From: Oscillospiraceae bacterium
GTDB lineage: Bacteria > Bacillota > Clostridia > Oscillospirales > Oscillospiraceae
DNA length: 33,069 nt
Assembly: GCA_015067605.1 (NCBI GenBank)
Contig: SVME01000012.1
Location: forward strand, 1 to 33,069
Reading direction: 5' to 3'
A program made the position numbers and the translations under genes. How positions within the stretch are numbered: position 1 is the stretch's first letter; the number at the start of each line of letters is the position of its first letter. Under the pieces are notes generated by a model. It saw only the letters and a list, made by a program, of their open reading frames with translations. It was not told where the DNA came from and did no database searches. Below, piece by piece: positions 8,457 through 19,457 of the stretch.

Positions 8457-8550
8457 CAATTATCCGTGATAGATTCTTCGGATGTATCGCTGATTGATAA
8501 CTCAGACACCCCCAAATCCTCCGGTGCATAGAATAGCCGGAGGTGATTTT

Positions 8551-9471
8551 TTGTCTATCGTGAAAACCGATGTACCTATCAGCTCCGAGAGCTGTCGGCA
8601 AATGATTCAAATGCTTACAGAAGCGTATCCCTTTTGCCGCTCCGAAACATTGACCCAAACGGCCTTTGGCCGTCCTGTTCAAACGCTTGTTATCGGCAAC
8701 GGCCCCCGAAAGGTGCTGTATACCGCCGCGCACCATGCCAATGAGTGGATTACCGCTTTGGTGCTGTTGAAATTTGCCGAGGACTTAGCGCAGGCCATTG
8801 TGGATGGTACCACCGTTGGCGGCGTAGATGCCCGTGCCATCAGTGAGGGAACGACCATATATATGGTACCGTTGGTGAATCCGGACGGTGTGGATTTGGT
8901 GACCGGTGCCATTGCGGCGGGATCTTTTCAGTATGAAACAGCCCGTGCGTTGTCGGAATTTTATCCTCAAATTCCGTTTCCCGATGGCTGGAAAGCGAAT
9001 CTGATGGGGGTGGACTTGAATCTGCAGTACCCAGCCGGCTGGCTGCAGGCTCGTGAGATAAAATTTTCTCAGGGCTACACCCGCCCCGGCCCACGGGATT
9101 ATGTGGGTCGTGCGCCTTTGAGTCAGCTGGAGAGCCGTGCGCTGGCGGGATATACAGAGGTGATTGATCCAGCGCTGGTGCTGGCCTATCATACGCAGGG
9201 GGAGGTCATTTATTGGCAGTTTGGGCCAGAGGTGCCCGGTGCCCGGGAGTTGGGGGAGCGATTTGCGGCGGTCAGTGGTTACGAGCTGTCGGATACCCCC
9301 TATGAATCCGGCTTTGCCGGCTATAAGGACTGGTTCATCCAAAATTTCCGTCGCCCCGGCTATACCATCGAGGTGGGGAGAGGGGAGAACCCGCTGCCAA
9401 TCAGCCAATTTGACGAAATTTATAAAGATAATTTAGGCATTCTGACAATCGCTGCCCTACCGGATGCATAA
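8551..9471 (+). CDS. M14 family zinc carboxypeptidase
   Basis: AAHHANEWITALVLL, YMVPLVNPDGVDLV, LGMVDLNLQYP-like MGVDLNLQYPAGW, LAYHTQGEVIYW, YTIEVGRG. TTG start with ggaggtgatt ribosome site preferred; the track ATG at 8494 is an alternative. Confidence 0.85.
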   Translation: MSIVKTDVPISSESCRQMIQMLTEAYPFCRSETLTQTAFGRPVQTLVIGNGPRKVLYTAAHHANEWITALVLLKFAEDLAQAIVDGTTVGGVDARAISEGTTIYMVPLVNPDGVDLVTGAIAAGSFQYETARALSEFYPQIPFPDGWKANLMGVDLNLQYPAGWLQAREIKFSQGYTRPGPRDYVGRAPLSQLESRALAGYTEVIDPALVLAYHTQGEVIYWQFGPEVPGARELGERFAAVSGYELSDTPYESGFAGYKDWFIQNFRRPGYTIEVGRGENPLPISQFDEIYKDNLGILTIAALPDA

Positions 9472-9497
9472 TCTGAAAAGGCTTCGTCCATCCTATC

Positions 9498-9950
9498 ATG
9501 GGAGGGATGGAAATGACCGAAAAGGAATATGACCACTTAATAAAAAAATTATCGCCCCCGTCGCCTATCTGGAAGGACTGTCTGGGAGCGTTTGTGATTG
9601 GCGGCCTGATTTGTACGTTAGGACAGTGGCTGCTAAACCGGTACAGTGGATGGGGACTGGAGGAAACTGCCGCGGGAACGGCCACCTCCATGACTCTTGT
9701 GGCGCTATCGGCGCTGTTGACGGGCTTGAGCCTGTATGATAACATTGCAAAATACGCCGGCGCCGGTACGCTGGTGCCTATCACCGGCTTCGCCAATGCC
9801 ATCGCCGCCCCAGCGGTGGAGTTCAAAACAGAGGGTTTCATCCTCGGTGTCGGCGCAAAAATTTTCACCATCGCCGGCCCTGTTATCCTATACGGCGTGA
9901 CTGCCAGCGTGGTCTACGGCCTGATTTATTGGATAACCACGTTATTTTAA
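9498..9950 (+). CDS. spoVAC: Stage V sporulation protein AC
   Basis: AFVIGGLICTLGQ...AGAGTLVPITGFANAIAAPAVEFKTEGFILGVGAKIFTIAGPVILYGVTASVVYGLIY is characteristic of SpoVAC/SpoVAE-type proteins. Confidence 0.85.
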   Translation: MGGMEMTEKEYDHLIKKLSPPSPIWKDCLGAFVIGGLICTLGQWLLNRYSGWGLEETAAGTATSMTLVALSALLTGLSLYDNIAKYAGAGTLVPITGFANAIAAPAVEFKTEGFILGVGAKIFTIAGPVILYGVTASVVYGLIYWITTLF

Positions 9951-10077
9951 ATGTAGGGGCGGTTTTTCCGTCCCTACTTGTCCAATTCGGTTAGCTAAAT
10001 ATTGTGCGGGCGATGTGCCTGGGGATTGCTATTTTGGAGCATCCATAATATAATCAATGCATTAGGAGGGGGATTGG

Positions 10078-10947
10078 GTGTATCGAACTGCGAATGAATA
10101 CTATCAGGCGAAATATGGTTGCAAGGTGTACAAGCTTTCGCTCGACGGCGGCTTCACCTGTCCCAATCGGGATGGCACCATATCCACTGGCGGCTGTATT
10201 TTCTGCTCCGCCCTTGGCGGGGGAGAGTTTGCCGAACGGGGCACGGATATCCGGCAGCAATTAGAGCTGGCGAAAAAACGGGTTGCCTCCAAAAACAAAA
10301 GCGGCAGGTATATTGCCTTTTTTCAGTCCTTCACCAACACTTACGCCCCGAATGATAGACTGCGTACCCTGTTTTATGAAGCGATAGCACCTGAGGAAAT
10401 CGTGGGGCTGAATATTGCCACTCGACCGGACTGTCTACCCGACAGTACCATAGAATTGCTCAAAGAATTGAATGGCATCAAGCCGGTAACGGTGGAACTG
10501 GGACTCCAGACATCGGACGATGCCGTGGCAGTCTACATAAACCGTGGATATAAAACCGAGGTCTATAAAGATGCCGTTTTACGCTTGAAGCGTGCGGGGC
10601 TGGAGGTGATTACCCATATAATAATAGGGCTTCCCTCTGATGATGCTGTAATGACTACAAAATATGCGGTGGACAGTGGCACAGATGGTGTAAAATTTCA
10701 CCTGTTGCATATACTCAAAAACACCCGTCTGGCAAAGGAATATGAAAATGGCAAGGTAAAACCGCTGACATTGGAAGAATACGCCGCAAAACTCAAGGCG
10801 TGTATTTCTGTCTTGCCGCAGGATATCGTGGTGCACAGAATAACGGGTGACGGCGCCAAAAAAGACCTGATTGCCCCTTTGTGGTCGGCAGACAAGAAGC
10901 GGACACTAAACTTTCTGAACCTTTATCTAAAATGTGCGACAGATTAA
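10078..10947 (+). CDS. Radical SAM protein, TIGR01212/YhcC-like
   Basis: KLSLDGGFTCPNRDGTISTGGCIFCS cluster motif, QSFTNTYAP, NIATRPDCL, VELGLQT, HIIIGLP; GTG start with aggaggg upstream. Confidence 0.9.
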   Translation: MYRTANEYYQAKYGCKVYKLSLDGGFTCPNRDGTISTGGCIFCSALGGGEFAERGTDIRQQLELAKKRVASKNKSGRYIAFFQSFTNTYAPNDRLRTLFYEAIAPEEIVGLNIATRPDCLPDSTIELLKELNGIKPVTVELGLQTSDDAVAVYINRGYKTEVYKDAVLRLKRAGLEVITHIIIGLPSDDAVMTTKYAVDSGTDGVKFHLLHILKNTRLAKEYENGKVKPLTLEEYAAKLKACISVLPQDIVVHRITGDGAKKDLIAPLWSADKKRTLNFLNLYLKCATD

Positions 10948-11029
10948 TATTTTTTTGTTGTAAACTCTTTTCAATCGATGATAATTGTGGTATACTCTAA
11001 CCATCAACAAATTAATGGAGGGATATCCT

Positions 11030-11569
11030 ATGGCTAACAAATACGCTGGTACACAAACCGAGAAGAACCTGATGGCCGCCTTTTCCGGTGAGTCCGAGGC
11101 TCGCAACAAGTATACCTACTTTGCATCCAAGGCTAAGAAGGAGGGCTTCGAGCAGATTGCGGCCCTGTTCCTGAAGACTGCGGATAACGAGAAGGAGCAC
11201 GCTAAGCTGTGGTTCAAGGAGCTGAACGGCATTGGTGACACGGCAGAGAATCTGGCGGCAGCCGCTGCAGGCGAGAACTACGAGTGGACGGATATGTATG
11301 ACGGCTTTGCCAAGACTGCTGAGGAGGAGGGCTTCCCCGAGCTGGCAGCCAAGTTCCGTCTGGTTGCGGAAGTTGAGCGTCATCATGAGGAGCGCTACCG
11401 CGCTTTGCTAAAGAATGTGGAAACCGCTCAGGTCTTTGCTAAGAGTGAAGTGAAGGTTTGGGAGTGCCGCAACTGTGGCCACATCGTTGTGGGCACCGCA
11501 GCCCCCGACCTGTGCCCCACCTGCGCCCATCCCCAGAGCTATTTCGAGATCCACGCAGAAAATTATTGA
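11030..11569 (+). CDS. Rubrerythrin
   Basis: [50 protein letters not shown]-terminal rubredoxin-like [29 protein letters not shown]. Confidence 0.95.
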   Translation: MANKYAGTQTEKNLMAAFSGESEARNKYTYFASKAKKEGFEQIAALFLKTADNEKEHAKLWFKELNGIGDTAENLAAAAAGENYEWTDMYDGFAKTAEEEGFPELAAKFRLVAEVERHHEERYRALLKNVETAQVFAKSEVKVWECRNCGHIVVGTAAPDLCPTCAHPQSYFEIHAENY

Positions 11570-11600
11570 GAAAAAAGCCGCCGTGAGGCGGCTTTTTTCT
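11570..11600 (+). terminator. Intrinsic terminator after rubrerythrin
   Basis: gaaaaaagccgccgtgaggcggcttttttc. Confidence 0.9.
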
Positions 11601-11661
11601 GCCTGAAATTGAATGTGATAAATAAAAGGAGGGATGTGCAAAATAGAATGGGAGGTGGAGC

Positions 11662-12051
11662 ATGAAAAAACGTGTGATTTTTATCGTGCTGGCGGTGTTG
11701 CTGCTCAGCGGCTTCTTCCGCCCCAAGACCGCCCATCAGCAGCGGGTGCTGTCCCGCATTGTTGTCATCCGGCAGGAGCATCAAACAATCTACACCGACC
11801 CAAGCAAAATGTCCCAAATCATGAATGCACTGCGCCAGCCTATGCAGCTTACGCTGGCGGAGATGGATCCGGATACATTATCTGCGTCTACCTGCCAGAT
11901 TATTCTGGAGCGAACCGATGGTAGCCGGCGGGTCTACCATATCCGTGGGGAGCGCTATATTCGGCGGGATGAGGGGGCGTGGAAACAGGCGCCCCCTCAG
12001 GCGCTGGAGCCGCTTATCAGTCTGCTGTCCCAGCTACCGCCGGATGGATGA
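11662..12051 (+). CDS. Hypothetical secreted or membrane-anchored protein
   Basis: Signal/TM-like [19 protein letters not shown]; ggaggtgg ribosome site. Confidence 0.6.
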   Translation: MKKRVIFIVLAVLLLSGFFRPKTAHQQRVLSRIVVIRQEHQTIYTDPSKMSQIMNALRQPMQLTLAEMDPDTLSASTCQIILERTDGSRRVYHIRGERYIRRDEGAWKQAPPQALEPLISLLSQLPPDG

Positions 12052-12074
12052 TTAAAATGCCGATGCATTTCCTC

Positions 12075-12103
12075 TTGTGTCGAATGTGATTTCATGGTAT
12101 AAT
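12075..12103 (+). promoter_or_regulatory. Sigma-A type promoter for uvrA
   Basis: TTGTGT, 17-nt spacer, TATAAT. Confidence 0.75.
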
Positions 12104-12132
12104 ATATGGAACGAAATTTACGAGGTGAGTGT

Positions 12133-14955
12133 ATGCACGATACCATCCGCATCAAGGGTGCCCGAGAGAATAACCTGAAAAATATCGATTTGGAGATTCC
12201 ACGGGATAAGCTGGTGGTTTTTACGGGCCTATCCGGTTCGGGAAAATCCAGTCTGGCATTTGATACGATATACGCTGAGGGCCAGCGGCGGTATGTGGAG
12301 AGCCTCAGCTCTTACGCCCGTCAGTTCTTGGGTCAGATGGACAAGCCAGACGTGGACTCCATCGATGGTCTGTCGCCAGCCATCTCCATCGACCAGAAGA
12401 CCACCTCTAAGAACCCCCGTTCCACCGTGGGCACGGTGACGGAGATATATGATTACCTGCGTCTGCTGTGGGCACGTGTGGGTATTCCCCATTGCCCCAA
12501 ATGCGGCCGTGAGATTGCCCGCCAGACCATCGACCAAATCGTGGATCGGGTGGAGGCACTGGGGGAGGGGACGAAATTTATCGTGCTTTCGCCGGTGATT
12601 CGTGGCAAAAAAGGCGAACACCAGAAGGTGTTCGAGGATGCCCGCAAGGGTGGTTTTGCCCGTGTCCGTGTGGACGGCATCCTGTACGACCTGAACGAAG
12701 AAATCAAGTGCGAGAAAAACAAGAAGCACACCATTGAGCTAGTGGTAGACCGGCTGATTATTAAGGAGGGCCAGCGCCGCCGCTTGACGGACTCCATCGA
12801 AACCGCCTGTTCCCACTCCGGCGGGCTGGTGACGATCCAACTGCCAGCCACCGATGAGGAGCTGAGCTTTTCTCAGAACTACGCTTGTGAGGATTGCGGC
12901 ATTAGCCTGACGGAGCTGGAGCCCAGAATGTTTTCTTTTAACAATCCGGCAGGCGCCTGTCCGGACTGTACAGGACTGGGCTTTCAGCTGATTGCCGATG
13001 CGGATTTGGTGATTCCGGATAAGGAAAAGTCCATATTCGACGGTGCTATTCAGGTTTCCGGCTGGAACAGCGCCCGCACGGATTCCATATTCCGGATGTA
13101 TTTTGAGGCGCTGGCACAGAAATACCATTTTTCTTTGACGGTACCTGTGAAGGAGCTTTCCGAAGAAGCCATGAATGTGATTCTCTACGGCACAAGGGGA
13201 GAGAAACTTCGCATGAGCTATAATCGGGGCAACGGCATGGGCGTGCTGGAGCAGCCCTTCGAGGGTATATTGAATAATATCAGCCGCCGCTTCAAGGAAA
13301 CACAGTCCGACGCAGCCCGCAAGGAGCTGGAGGAGTGTATGTCCACGGCACCCTGTCCCCGTTGCCATGGGGACCGACTGTCGGAAATCGCCCGTGCGGT
13401 GACGGTTGGGGGCATCGGCATCATGGATTTCTGCCGGATGAGCATCCGTCAGGCGCTGGAGTTTATCAATACCCTTCATTTGGAAGGCAGCATGGCGCTG
13501 GTGGCAGAGCAAATTCTGCGGGAAATTCGTTCCCGCCTGCAATTTTTGACGGACGTTGGTCTGGAGTATTTGACGCTGTCCAGAGCCTCCGGCACTCTGT
13601 CCGGCGGCGAGAGCCAGCGGATTCGGCTGGCCACCCAGATTGGCTCGTCCCTGATGGGCGTGCTGTACATTCTGGACGAGCCCTCCATCGGCCTGCACCA
13701 GCGGGATAACGATAAACTGCTGGGCACCTTGCGGAGCCTGCGGGATTTGGGTAACACCCTGATTGTGGTGGAGCACGACGAGGATACCATGCGAGCGGCG
13801 GATTTTATTGTGGATGTGGGTCCCGGAGCTGGCAGCCGTGGCGGTGAAATCGTGGCGGCGGGCTCTCTGGAGGAAATCATCGCCCAGCCCCGCTCCGTCA
13901 CCGGCCAGTACCTGTCCGGCGTGAAGAAGATTCCCGTTCCCTCTGCCAGACGTTTCGGTAATGGAAAGTGCTTGATGATTCGGGGTGCTGCTGAAAATAA
14001 CTTGAAAGAAATTGACGTATCCATCCCTCTGGGGACGCTGACCTGCGTCACCGGCGTGTCTGGCTCCGGCAAGTCCAGCCTTGTGGGGGAGGTGCTGAAT
14101 AAAACCCTGCTGGGTAGGCTAAATCATGCGAGAACCCGCCCCGGAAAATGCCGTTGTGTAGATGGAATCGAGCATCTGGATAAGGTGATTGATATTGACC
14201 AAAGCCCCATCGGCCGTACCCCTCGCTCCAATCCGGCCACCTATACGGGACTGTTCAATGATATTCGGGATTTGTTTGCCTCCACCAACGATGCCAAAAT
14301 CCGTGGCTACGGCCCCGGCCGATTCAGCTTCAATGTGAAGGGCGGCCGGTGCGAGGCCTGCTCCGGCGACGGACTGGTAAAAATCGAGATGCATTTTCTG
14401 GCGGACGTGTATGTGCCCTGCGAGGTCTGCCGTGGCGCCCGCTATAATCGGGAAACGCTTGAGGTTCAGTACAAGGGTAAGAATATCTCTCAGGTTCTGG
14501 ACATGACGGCTGAGGAGGCGCTGGAGTTTTTTGAGAACCTGCCGAAGATACGCCGCAAGGTGCAAACGCTGGTAGAGGTTGGCCTTGGCTACGTGAAGCT
14601 AGGGCAGTCCAGCACTACTCTGTCCGGCGGCGAGGCACAGCGTGTGAAGCTGGCCACGGAGCTGGCCCGCACCTCCACCGGTCGTACCATCTACGTTTTG
14701 GATGAGCCCACCACCGGTCTTCATGCGGCGGATGTGCATAAGCTGATTGAAGTGCTACAGCAGCTGGTGGATGGCGGCAATACGGTGCTGGTCATCGAGC
14801 ATAATCTGGATGTAATCAAGACGGCGGATTATATCATCGATCTTGGCCCTGAAGGCGGCAATGCAGGCGGCCATGTGGTTGCCTGCGGCACACCGGAGCA
14901 GGTGGCTGCCACGGAAGGCAGCTACACCGGCGCATACCTCAAGCGCTACGTGTAA
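12133..14955 (+). CDS. uvrA: Excinuclease ABC subunit A
   Basis: [62 protein letters not shown]; two ABC signatures ([22 protein letters not shown]); CxxC zinc motifs. Confidence 0.98.
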   Translation: MHDTIRIKGARENNLKNIDLEIPRDKLVVFTGLSGSGKSSLAFDTIYAEGQRRYVESLSSYARQFLGQMDKPDVDSIDGLSPAISIDQKTTSKNPRSTVGTVTEIYDYLRLLWARVGIPHCPKCGREIARQTIDQIVDRVEALGEGTKFIVLSPVIRGKKGEHQKVFEDARKGGFARVRVDGILYDLNEEIKCEKNKKHTIELVVDRLIIKEGQRRRLTDSIETACSHSGGLVTIQLPATDEELSFSQNYACEDCGISLTELEPRMFSFNNPAGACPDCTGLGFQLIADADLVIPDKEKSIFDGAIQVSGWNSARTDSIFRMYFEALAQKYHFSLTVPVKELSEEAMNVILYGTRGEKLRMSYNRGNGMGVLEQPFEGILNNISRRFKETQSDAARKELEECMSTAPCPRCHGDRLSEIARAVTVGGIGIMDFCRMSIRQALEFINTLHLEGSMALVAEQILREIRSRLQFLTDVGLEYLTLSRASGTLSGGESQRIRLATQIGSSLMGVLYILDEPSIGLHQRDNDKLLGTLRSLRDLGNTLIVVEHDEDTMRAADFIVDVGPGAGSRGGEIVAAGSLEEIIAQPRSVTGQYLSGVKKIPVPSARRFGNGKCLMIRGAAENNLKEIDVSIPLGTLTCVTGVSGSGKSSLVGEVLNKTLLGRLNHARTRPGKCRCVDGIEHLDKVIDIDQSPIGRTPRSNPATYTGLFNDIRDLFASTNDAKIRGYGPGRFSFNVKGGRCEACSGDGLVKIEMHFLADVYVPCEVCRGARYNRETLEVQYKGKNISQVLDMTAEEALEFFENLPKIRRKVQTLVEVGLGYVKLGQSSTTLSGGEAQRVKLATELARTSTGRTIYVLDEPTTGLHAADVHKLIEVLQQLVDGGNTVLVIEHNLDVIKTADYIIDLGPEGGNAGGHVVACGTPEQVAATEGSYTGAYLKRYV

Positions 14956-14961
14956 GGCGAA

Positions 14962-15263
14962 AAATTATCGTTTAGCGCACTAGCGGCGAAGCCGCAATCC
15001 CTTCTCCCGGGGAGAAGGTGCCCCCGAAGGGGGTGGTGCTCCGCGCAGCGGATTTAAATTGTGTATAATCTCCGGTGGAGATTATACCATAACTAATCGG
15101 AAGTGGAAAGCGGGCGGAAACGTTATGGTTTCCTCTCTATATCAGGCTTATTACCAGCTTTCAGATTTCGCCATTCCCCTTCCGAGCCGCCTAAAGGCGG
15201 CCCACCTTCCCCTCGGGGGAAGGTATAGCGCCTGCGGCGCTTAATTCGCCAAACGATAATTTA
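14962..15263. repeat. ~300-bp MITE-like element with TIRs and internal hairpins
   Basis: Left aaaattatcgtttagcgc, right cgccaaacgataattta; internal ccttctcccggggagaagg, tataatctccggtggagattata and ccttcccctcgggggaagg palindromes; no supported ORF. Confidence 0.75.
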
Positions 15264-15310
15264 TGGTACGTTTTTTAGCAAAAAAACGTGCCGCCGAGGC
15301 AGCACGTTGA
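15264..15310 (-). terminator. Intrinsic terminator of the histidine-kinase-like gene
   Basis: Minus strand aacgtgctgcctcggcggcacgttttttt. Confidence 0.7.
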
Positions 15311-15311
15311 T

Positions 15312-16352
15312 TTAGAAATACAGCTCCGGCGGCAGCAGATCTGCCAGCTCCAGCAGTCCGTGATCCTGCTCTCCCGCATAGTCGAAAGGGAGGGTGGTGG
15401 AGCGCAAGAGGTTTTCCGAATTTTTCTGGATGGAGAGGCTCATGGTTACCCGGGTGCCCACCTCATCGGGATGATCAACCAGCAGAGTGCCCCCGTGGGC
15501 TGTGGCGGCGGAGCGAATCAGGGTCATGCCCAACCCCAGCCCCTCCTGTCTGCTGTCCAGACCGGGCTGACGAAGATACCGGTTGTAGAGGGTTCCCTGG
15601 ATACTTTCAGGGATACCACTGCCAAAATCCCGAACGCACAGATAAAGCCGGTTTTTCGCCCATGTGAGCTTGGCTTCGATGGTGCCCCCCTTTTCGGTCG
15701 CCTTCATGGCGTTGGACACCATGTTGTACAGTGCCCGCTCCAGCATTTCTGTGTTCAGCATGGTTAGAATCTGCTCTCTGGGGCAGATGTAAACCAGTTT
15801 GATGTCATTTTTGGCGGCCAGAAGCTCGATGTGCTGGAACAGCTCCTCCACCACAGCGCAAATGTCCATATACACCATTCTGCCGGGGTAGTTGCTGGTG
15901 TAGCGGGCGGCGTCTGCCATATTAAATACCAGCCGCTGTATCTGAAACAGCCGCCGATTTAAATGGCCAAGGTAAGGGAACTCCTTTTGGGAAGGCAGCC
16001 TTTGTAAGATGGACAGCACATCGGACAGGGGATCCCGAAGCTGAATGGCGGCCAGGGACATGACCTGCAGCTCCGTTTGCTGCTCCACCACGAATATATC
16101 CATATCCCCCAAACGACTAACGCAGGCTCCCAGAGCCTGCCCTGGGAGCATCAGGGTCAGATACAGGGAGCCACTCTGAAAACGGGCGTAGTCTTCGGCG
16201 GCCTCGCCCAGAAGCTCAGCGACAGGGAGCTGCGGCTCTAAAAACAGCTGAGCAGCCGGCTGATTCCGGCAGACAATCAGCCCATTTCGGGCGCAGAAGA
16301 TTGGCTGCGGCAGTAGATTCAGGATATTGGCAATATCTTTATTATCTTCCAT
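15312..16352 (-). CDS. Histidine-kinase-like ATPase (HATPase_c) lacking the H-box histidine
   Basis: N box LYNMVSNAMKAT, G1 DFGSGIPE, G2 GLGLGMTLI; H-box position reads AAIQLRDPLSDV; no obvious TM segments. Confidence 0.85.
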   Translation of the reverse strand: MEDNKDIANILNLLPQPIFCARNGLIVCRNQPAAQLFLEPQLPVAELLGEAAEDYARFQSGSLYLTLMLPGQALGACVSRLGDMDIFVVEQQTELQVMSLAAIQLRDPLSDVLSILQRLPSQKEFPYLGHLNRRLFQIQRLVFNMADAARYTSNYPGRMVYMDICAVVEELFQHIELLAAKNDIKLVYICPREQILTMLNTEMLERALYNMVSNAMKATEKGGTIEAKLTWAKNRLYLCVRDFGSGIPESIQGTLYNRYLRQPGLDSRQEGLGLGMTLIRSAATAHGGTLLVDHPDEVGTRVTMSLSIQKNSENLLRSTTLPFDYAGEQDHGLLELADLLPPELYF

Positions 16353-16476
16353 GACAAACCTCCTTGCGGTATATCATGCGCAAAAACCTGCGAATTATTT
16401 TCGAATTGATTCGACAGGATTATTCTAACTGCAAAAGCGAAAAATAGCAAGGGAATCCTTATCGGAGGAGAAAAAT

Positions 16477-17187
16477 ATGTCGAAAACACCCATACACGAC
16501 GGCCATCGGGAACGGCTTCGAGCTCGTTTTCAGGCAGAGGGACTGGATAACTTTACGGAATTTCAGGTTCTGGAGCTACTGCTCTTTTACTGCATCCCCC
16601 GTCAGGACACCAACGAGCTGGCCCATGCGCTGATTGACCAGTTCGGAAGTCTGCCGCAGGTGCTGGAAACCGGCACGAAGGAATTGATGACCGTGAAGGG
16701 CATCGGGCAAAATACCGCTACGTTTTTGAATCTGATTCCGGCGGTGGCTCGCTACTACGGTGTGGAACGGAGTAAGCGGGAAGAGAAGCCACTGCTGACC
16801 ATCAACGACTGTGGCGAATACCTGCGCCAGCGCTTCAAGGGACAGAGCAATGAAACGGTTTATCTGCTGTGCCTGGATGCCAAATGTAAGCCTCTGTGTT
16901 GTCCGAAGATAGGGGAGGGCAGCGTTAATTCGGCCGGCGTGCCCATACGGCGTGTGGTGGAGGCGGCGCTGGGAGCCAATGCCACCAGCGCCATATTGGC
17001 CCATAACCACCCCAGCGGTCTTGCGTTGCCATCTCACGAGGACGTGGTTACCACCCGACGTGTGGCGGCGGCGCTGGACGCGGTGGAGGTGCGTCTGGCA
17101 GATCATATCGTTATGGCGGATAATGATTTTACATCCATGCTTCAGTCAGGCTATTACCGCCCTGACGAATGCGTGTTGCGTTATTAA
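16477..17187 (+). CDS. radC: RadC family JAB-domain protein
   Basis: HRERLRARFQAEGLDNFTEFQVLELLLFY, KGIGQNTATFL, JAMM motif HNHPSGLALPSHED. Confidence 0.95.
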   Translation: MSKTPIHDGHRERLRARFQAEGLDNFTEFQVLELLLFYCIPRQDTNELAHALIDQFGSLPQVLETGTKELMTVKGIGQNTATFLNLIPAVARYYGVERSKREEKPLLTINDCGEYLRQRFKGQSNETVYLLCLDAKCKPLCCPKIGEGSVNSAGVPIRRVVEAALGANATSAILAHNHPSGLALPSHEDVVTTRRVAAALDAVEVRLADHIVMADNDFTSMLQSGYYRPDECVLRY

Positions 17188-17199
17188 GGAGGCGGCACC

Positions 17200-19167
17200 A
17201 TGGATTTTAAGCTGGTATCATCCTATAAGCCCTCCGGCGACCAGCCGGCTGCTATTGAGGGGCTGGTCAACGGCGTAAACTGGGGCTTGCGGGAGCAGAC
17301 GCTGCTGGGCGTCACCGGCTCCGGCAAGACCTTTACCATGGCGTCGGTGATTGAAAAGCTGAACCGCCCTACGCTGGTGCTGGCCCATAATAAAACTCTC
17401 GCCGCCCAGCTTTGCAGCGAATTTCGGGAGTTTTTCCCGGAAAATGCGGTGGAATATTTTATTTCCTATTACGATTATTACCAGCCAGAGGCCTACATCG
17501 CCCACACGGATACCTATATCGAGAAGGACGCATCGGTGAACGAGGAAATCGACCGGCTCCGCCATAGCGCCACCTCGGCACTGTTTGAGCGGCGGGATGT
17601 GATTGTGGTGTCCTCGGTGAGCTGTCTGTACGGTCTGGGCGACCCCATCGACTATAAGAGCATGGTGATTTCTTTGCGAGTGGGGCAGGAGCGACCCTTG
17701 GATGACATCCTACGCAAGCTCACCGAAATTCGTTACGAGCGCAACGACTTGGACTTCTCCCGTAATAAGTTCCGCCTTCGTGGGGATACGCTGGAAATCT
17801 ACCCGGCCTACTGGTCGGGACGTGCCATACGGGTGGAGTTTTTCGGAGATGAGATCGACCGAATTTCTGAGATTAATGCGGTGTCCGGCATGGCGGAGCG
17901 GTATATCGACCATGTGGCCATCTATCCGGCCAGCCACTATGTAGCTTCACGGGAAAAGCTTCAGCGGGCCATGCTGGAGATTCAGCGGGAGTGCGACGAG
18001 CAGGTGGCGTGGTTCCGTGCCCGAGATAAGCTGCTGGAAGCTCAGCGCATTGCCCAACGCACTGCATACGATTTGGAGATGTTGACGGAAATCGGCTTCT
18101 GTAACGGCATTGAAAACTATTCCAGAGTGATTCAGGGAAGAGCCCCCGGCACGCCCCCCACCACACTGCTGGATTATTTTCCGGAGGATTTTCTGCTGTT
18201 TGTGGACGAGAGCCATGTGACGCTGCCTCAGTGCCGTGCCATGTACGCCGGTGACCGGAGCCGGAAGGATGCGCTGGTGAACTATGGTTTCCGGCTGCCC
18301 TCGGCTTACGATAACCGTCCCCTGAACTTTACGGAATTTGACAGCAAGCTCAATCAGGTGATTTACGTTTCCGCTACCCCTGCTGAGTATGAGCGTACCC
18401 GTTCCGGCCAGACAGTAGAGCAGGTGATTCGCCCCACCGGCTTGCTGGATCCCATTGTGGAAGTACGTCCTATCGATGGCCAGATTGATGACCTGATAGG
18501 AGAAATCAACACCCGTTCGGTGAAAAATGAACGGACGCTGGTGACTACCCTGACCAAGAAAATGGCGGAGGATTTGACAGTGTACCTGCAAAAGGCGGGC
18601 ATCAAGGTGCGGTATATGCACTCTGACATTGGCGCTATGGAGCGAATGGAGATTATTCGGGATTTGCGTCTAGCAAAGTTTGATGTACTGGTGGGAATCA
18701 ACCTGCTTCGAGAGGGACTGGATTTGCCGGAGGTAAGTCTGGTGGCCATTCTGGATGCGGACAAGGAGGGCTTCCTGCGCAGTGAAACCAGTCTGATTCA
18801 GACCATCGGCCGTGCGGCGAGAAACGCCGAGGGGCGGGTCATTATGTATGCTGACGGCATTACCCCCTCCATGCGTGCCGCTATAGATGAAACGGAGCGC
18901 CGCCGCTCCATTCAGGATGCCTATAATCAGGCCAACGGCATCGTGCCAAAAACGGTCATCAAATCCGTTCGTGATTTGATTGAGATATCCTCGCCCAACG
19001 CAGAGCGGAAGGGACGTACCGGTGTGAAGATGACCAAGGCAGAGAAGGAAAAGGAAATCGCCCGCTTGGAGAAGCAGATGAAGGAAGCCGCACGGATGAT
19101 GGAGTACGAATACGCCGCTATCTTGCGCGATCAAATCATCGAACTCCGTGGCAACGGGTTAAAGTGA
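17200..19167 (+). CDS. uvrB: Excinuclease ABC subunit B
   Basis: [85 protein letters not shown]-terminal UVR motif. Confidence 0.98.
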   Translation: MDFKLVSSYKPSGDQPAAIEGLVNGVNWGLREQTLLGVTGSGKTFTMASVIEKLNRPTLVLAHNKTLAAQLCSEFREFFPENAVEYFISYYDYYQPEAYIAHTDTYIEKDASVNEEIDRLRHSATSALFERRDVIVVSSVSCLYGLGDPIDYKSMVISLRVGQERPLDDILRKLTEIRYERNDLDFSRNKFRLRGDTLEIYPAYWSGRAIRVEFFGDEIDRISEINAVSGMAERYIDHVAIYPASHYVASREKLQRAMLEIQRECDEQVAWFRARDKLLEAQRIAQRTAYDLEMLTEIGFCNGIENYSRVIQGRAPGTPPTTLLDYFPEDFLLFVDESHVTLPQCRAMYAGDRSRKDALVNYGFRLPSAYDNRPLNFTEFDSKLNQVIYVSATPAEYERTRSGQTVEQVIRPTGLLDPIVEVRPIDGQIDDLIGEINTRSVKNERTLVTTLTKKMAEDLTVYLQKAGIKVRYMHSDIGAMERMEIIRDLRLAKFDVLVGINLLREGLDLPEVSLVAILDADKEGFLRSETSLIQTIGRAARNAEGRVIMYADGITPSMRAAIDETERRRSIQDAYNQANGIVPKTVIKSVRDLIEISSPNAERKGRTGVKMTKAEKEKEIARLEKQMKEAARMMEYEYAAILRDQIIELRGNGLK

Positions 19168-19404
19168 ATTATTGTTTACGTTACAATAAAGCTGTCATTG
19201 CGAGGGCCGCAGGCCCGTGGCAATCTCCTGCTGTATGGTTTCGTCAATTAATAAACGTTGAGGGATGAGAACGACGTTTTTGCGGTGTTTTCATTCCTTA
19301 TAGGCCGGTAGACAACAAACGCTGTACCAGGAGATTGCCACGTCGGCCTATTCGGCCTCCTCGCAATGACATGGTTGTTCGGTACGTTGATGCAGTAAAC
19401 GATA
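19167..19404. repeat. ~240-bp MITE-like element containing the ~180-bp palindromic core (copy 2)
   Basis: Outer aattattgtttacgtt ... gcagtaaacgatagc; inner tgtcattgcgagggcc ... tcctcgcaatgaca at about 19193-19371. Confidence 0.75.
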
Positions 19405-19429
19405 GCCGATGATATATTTGACAGCAAAA

Positions 19430-19457
19430 AGGACGTGCGTGAAGCACGTCCTTTTCG
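19430..19457. terminator. Hairpin after the SF1 helicase/nuclease gene
   Basis: aaaaggacgtgc-gtgaa-gcacgtcctttt, T-run on either strand. Confidence 0.7.

Noticed and set aside
12739-13776. 345-aa minus-strand ORF opposite uvrA
   Set aside because: Antisense shadow of UvrA.
15059-15244. 61-aa plus-strand ORF
   Set aside because: Lies entirely inside the 300-bp repeat element across palindromes; no coding evidence.
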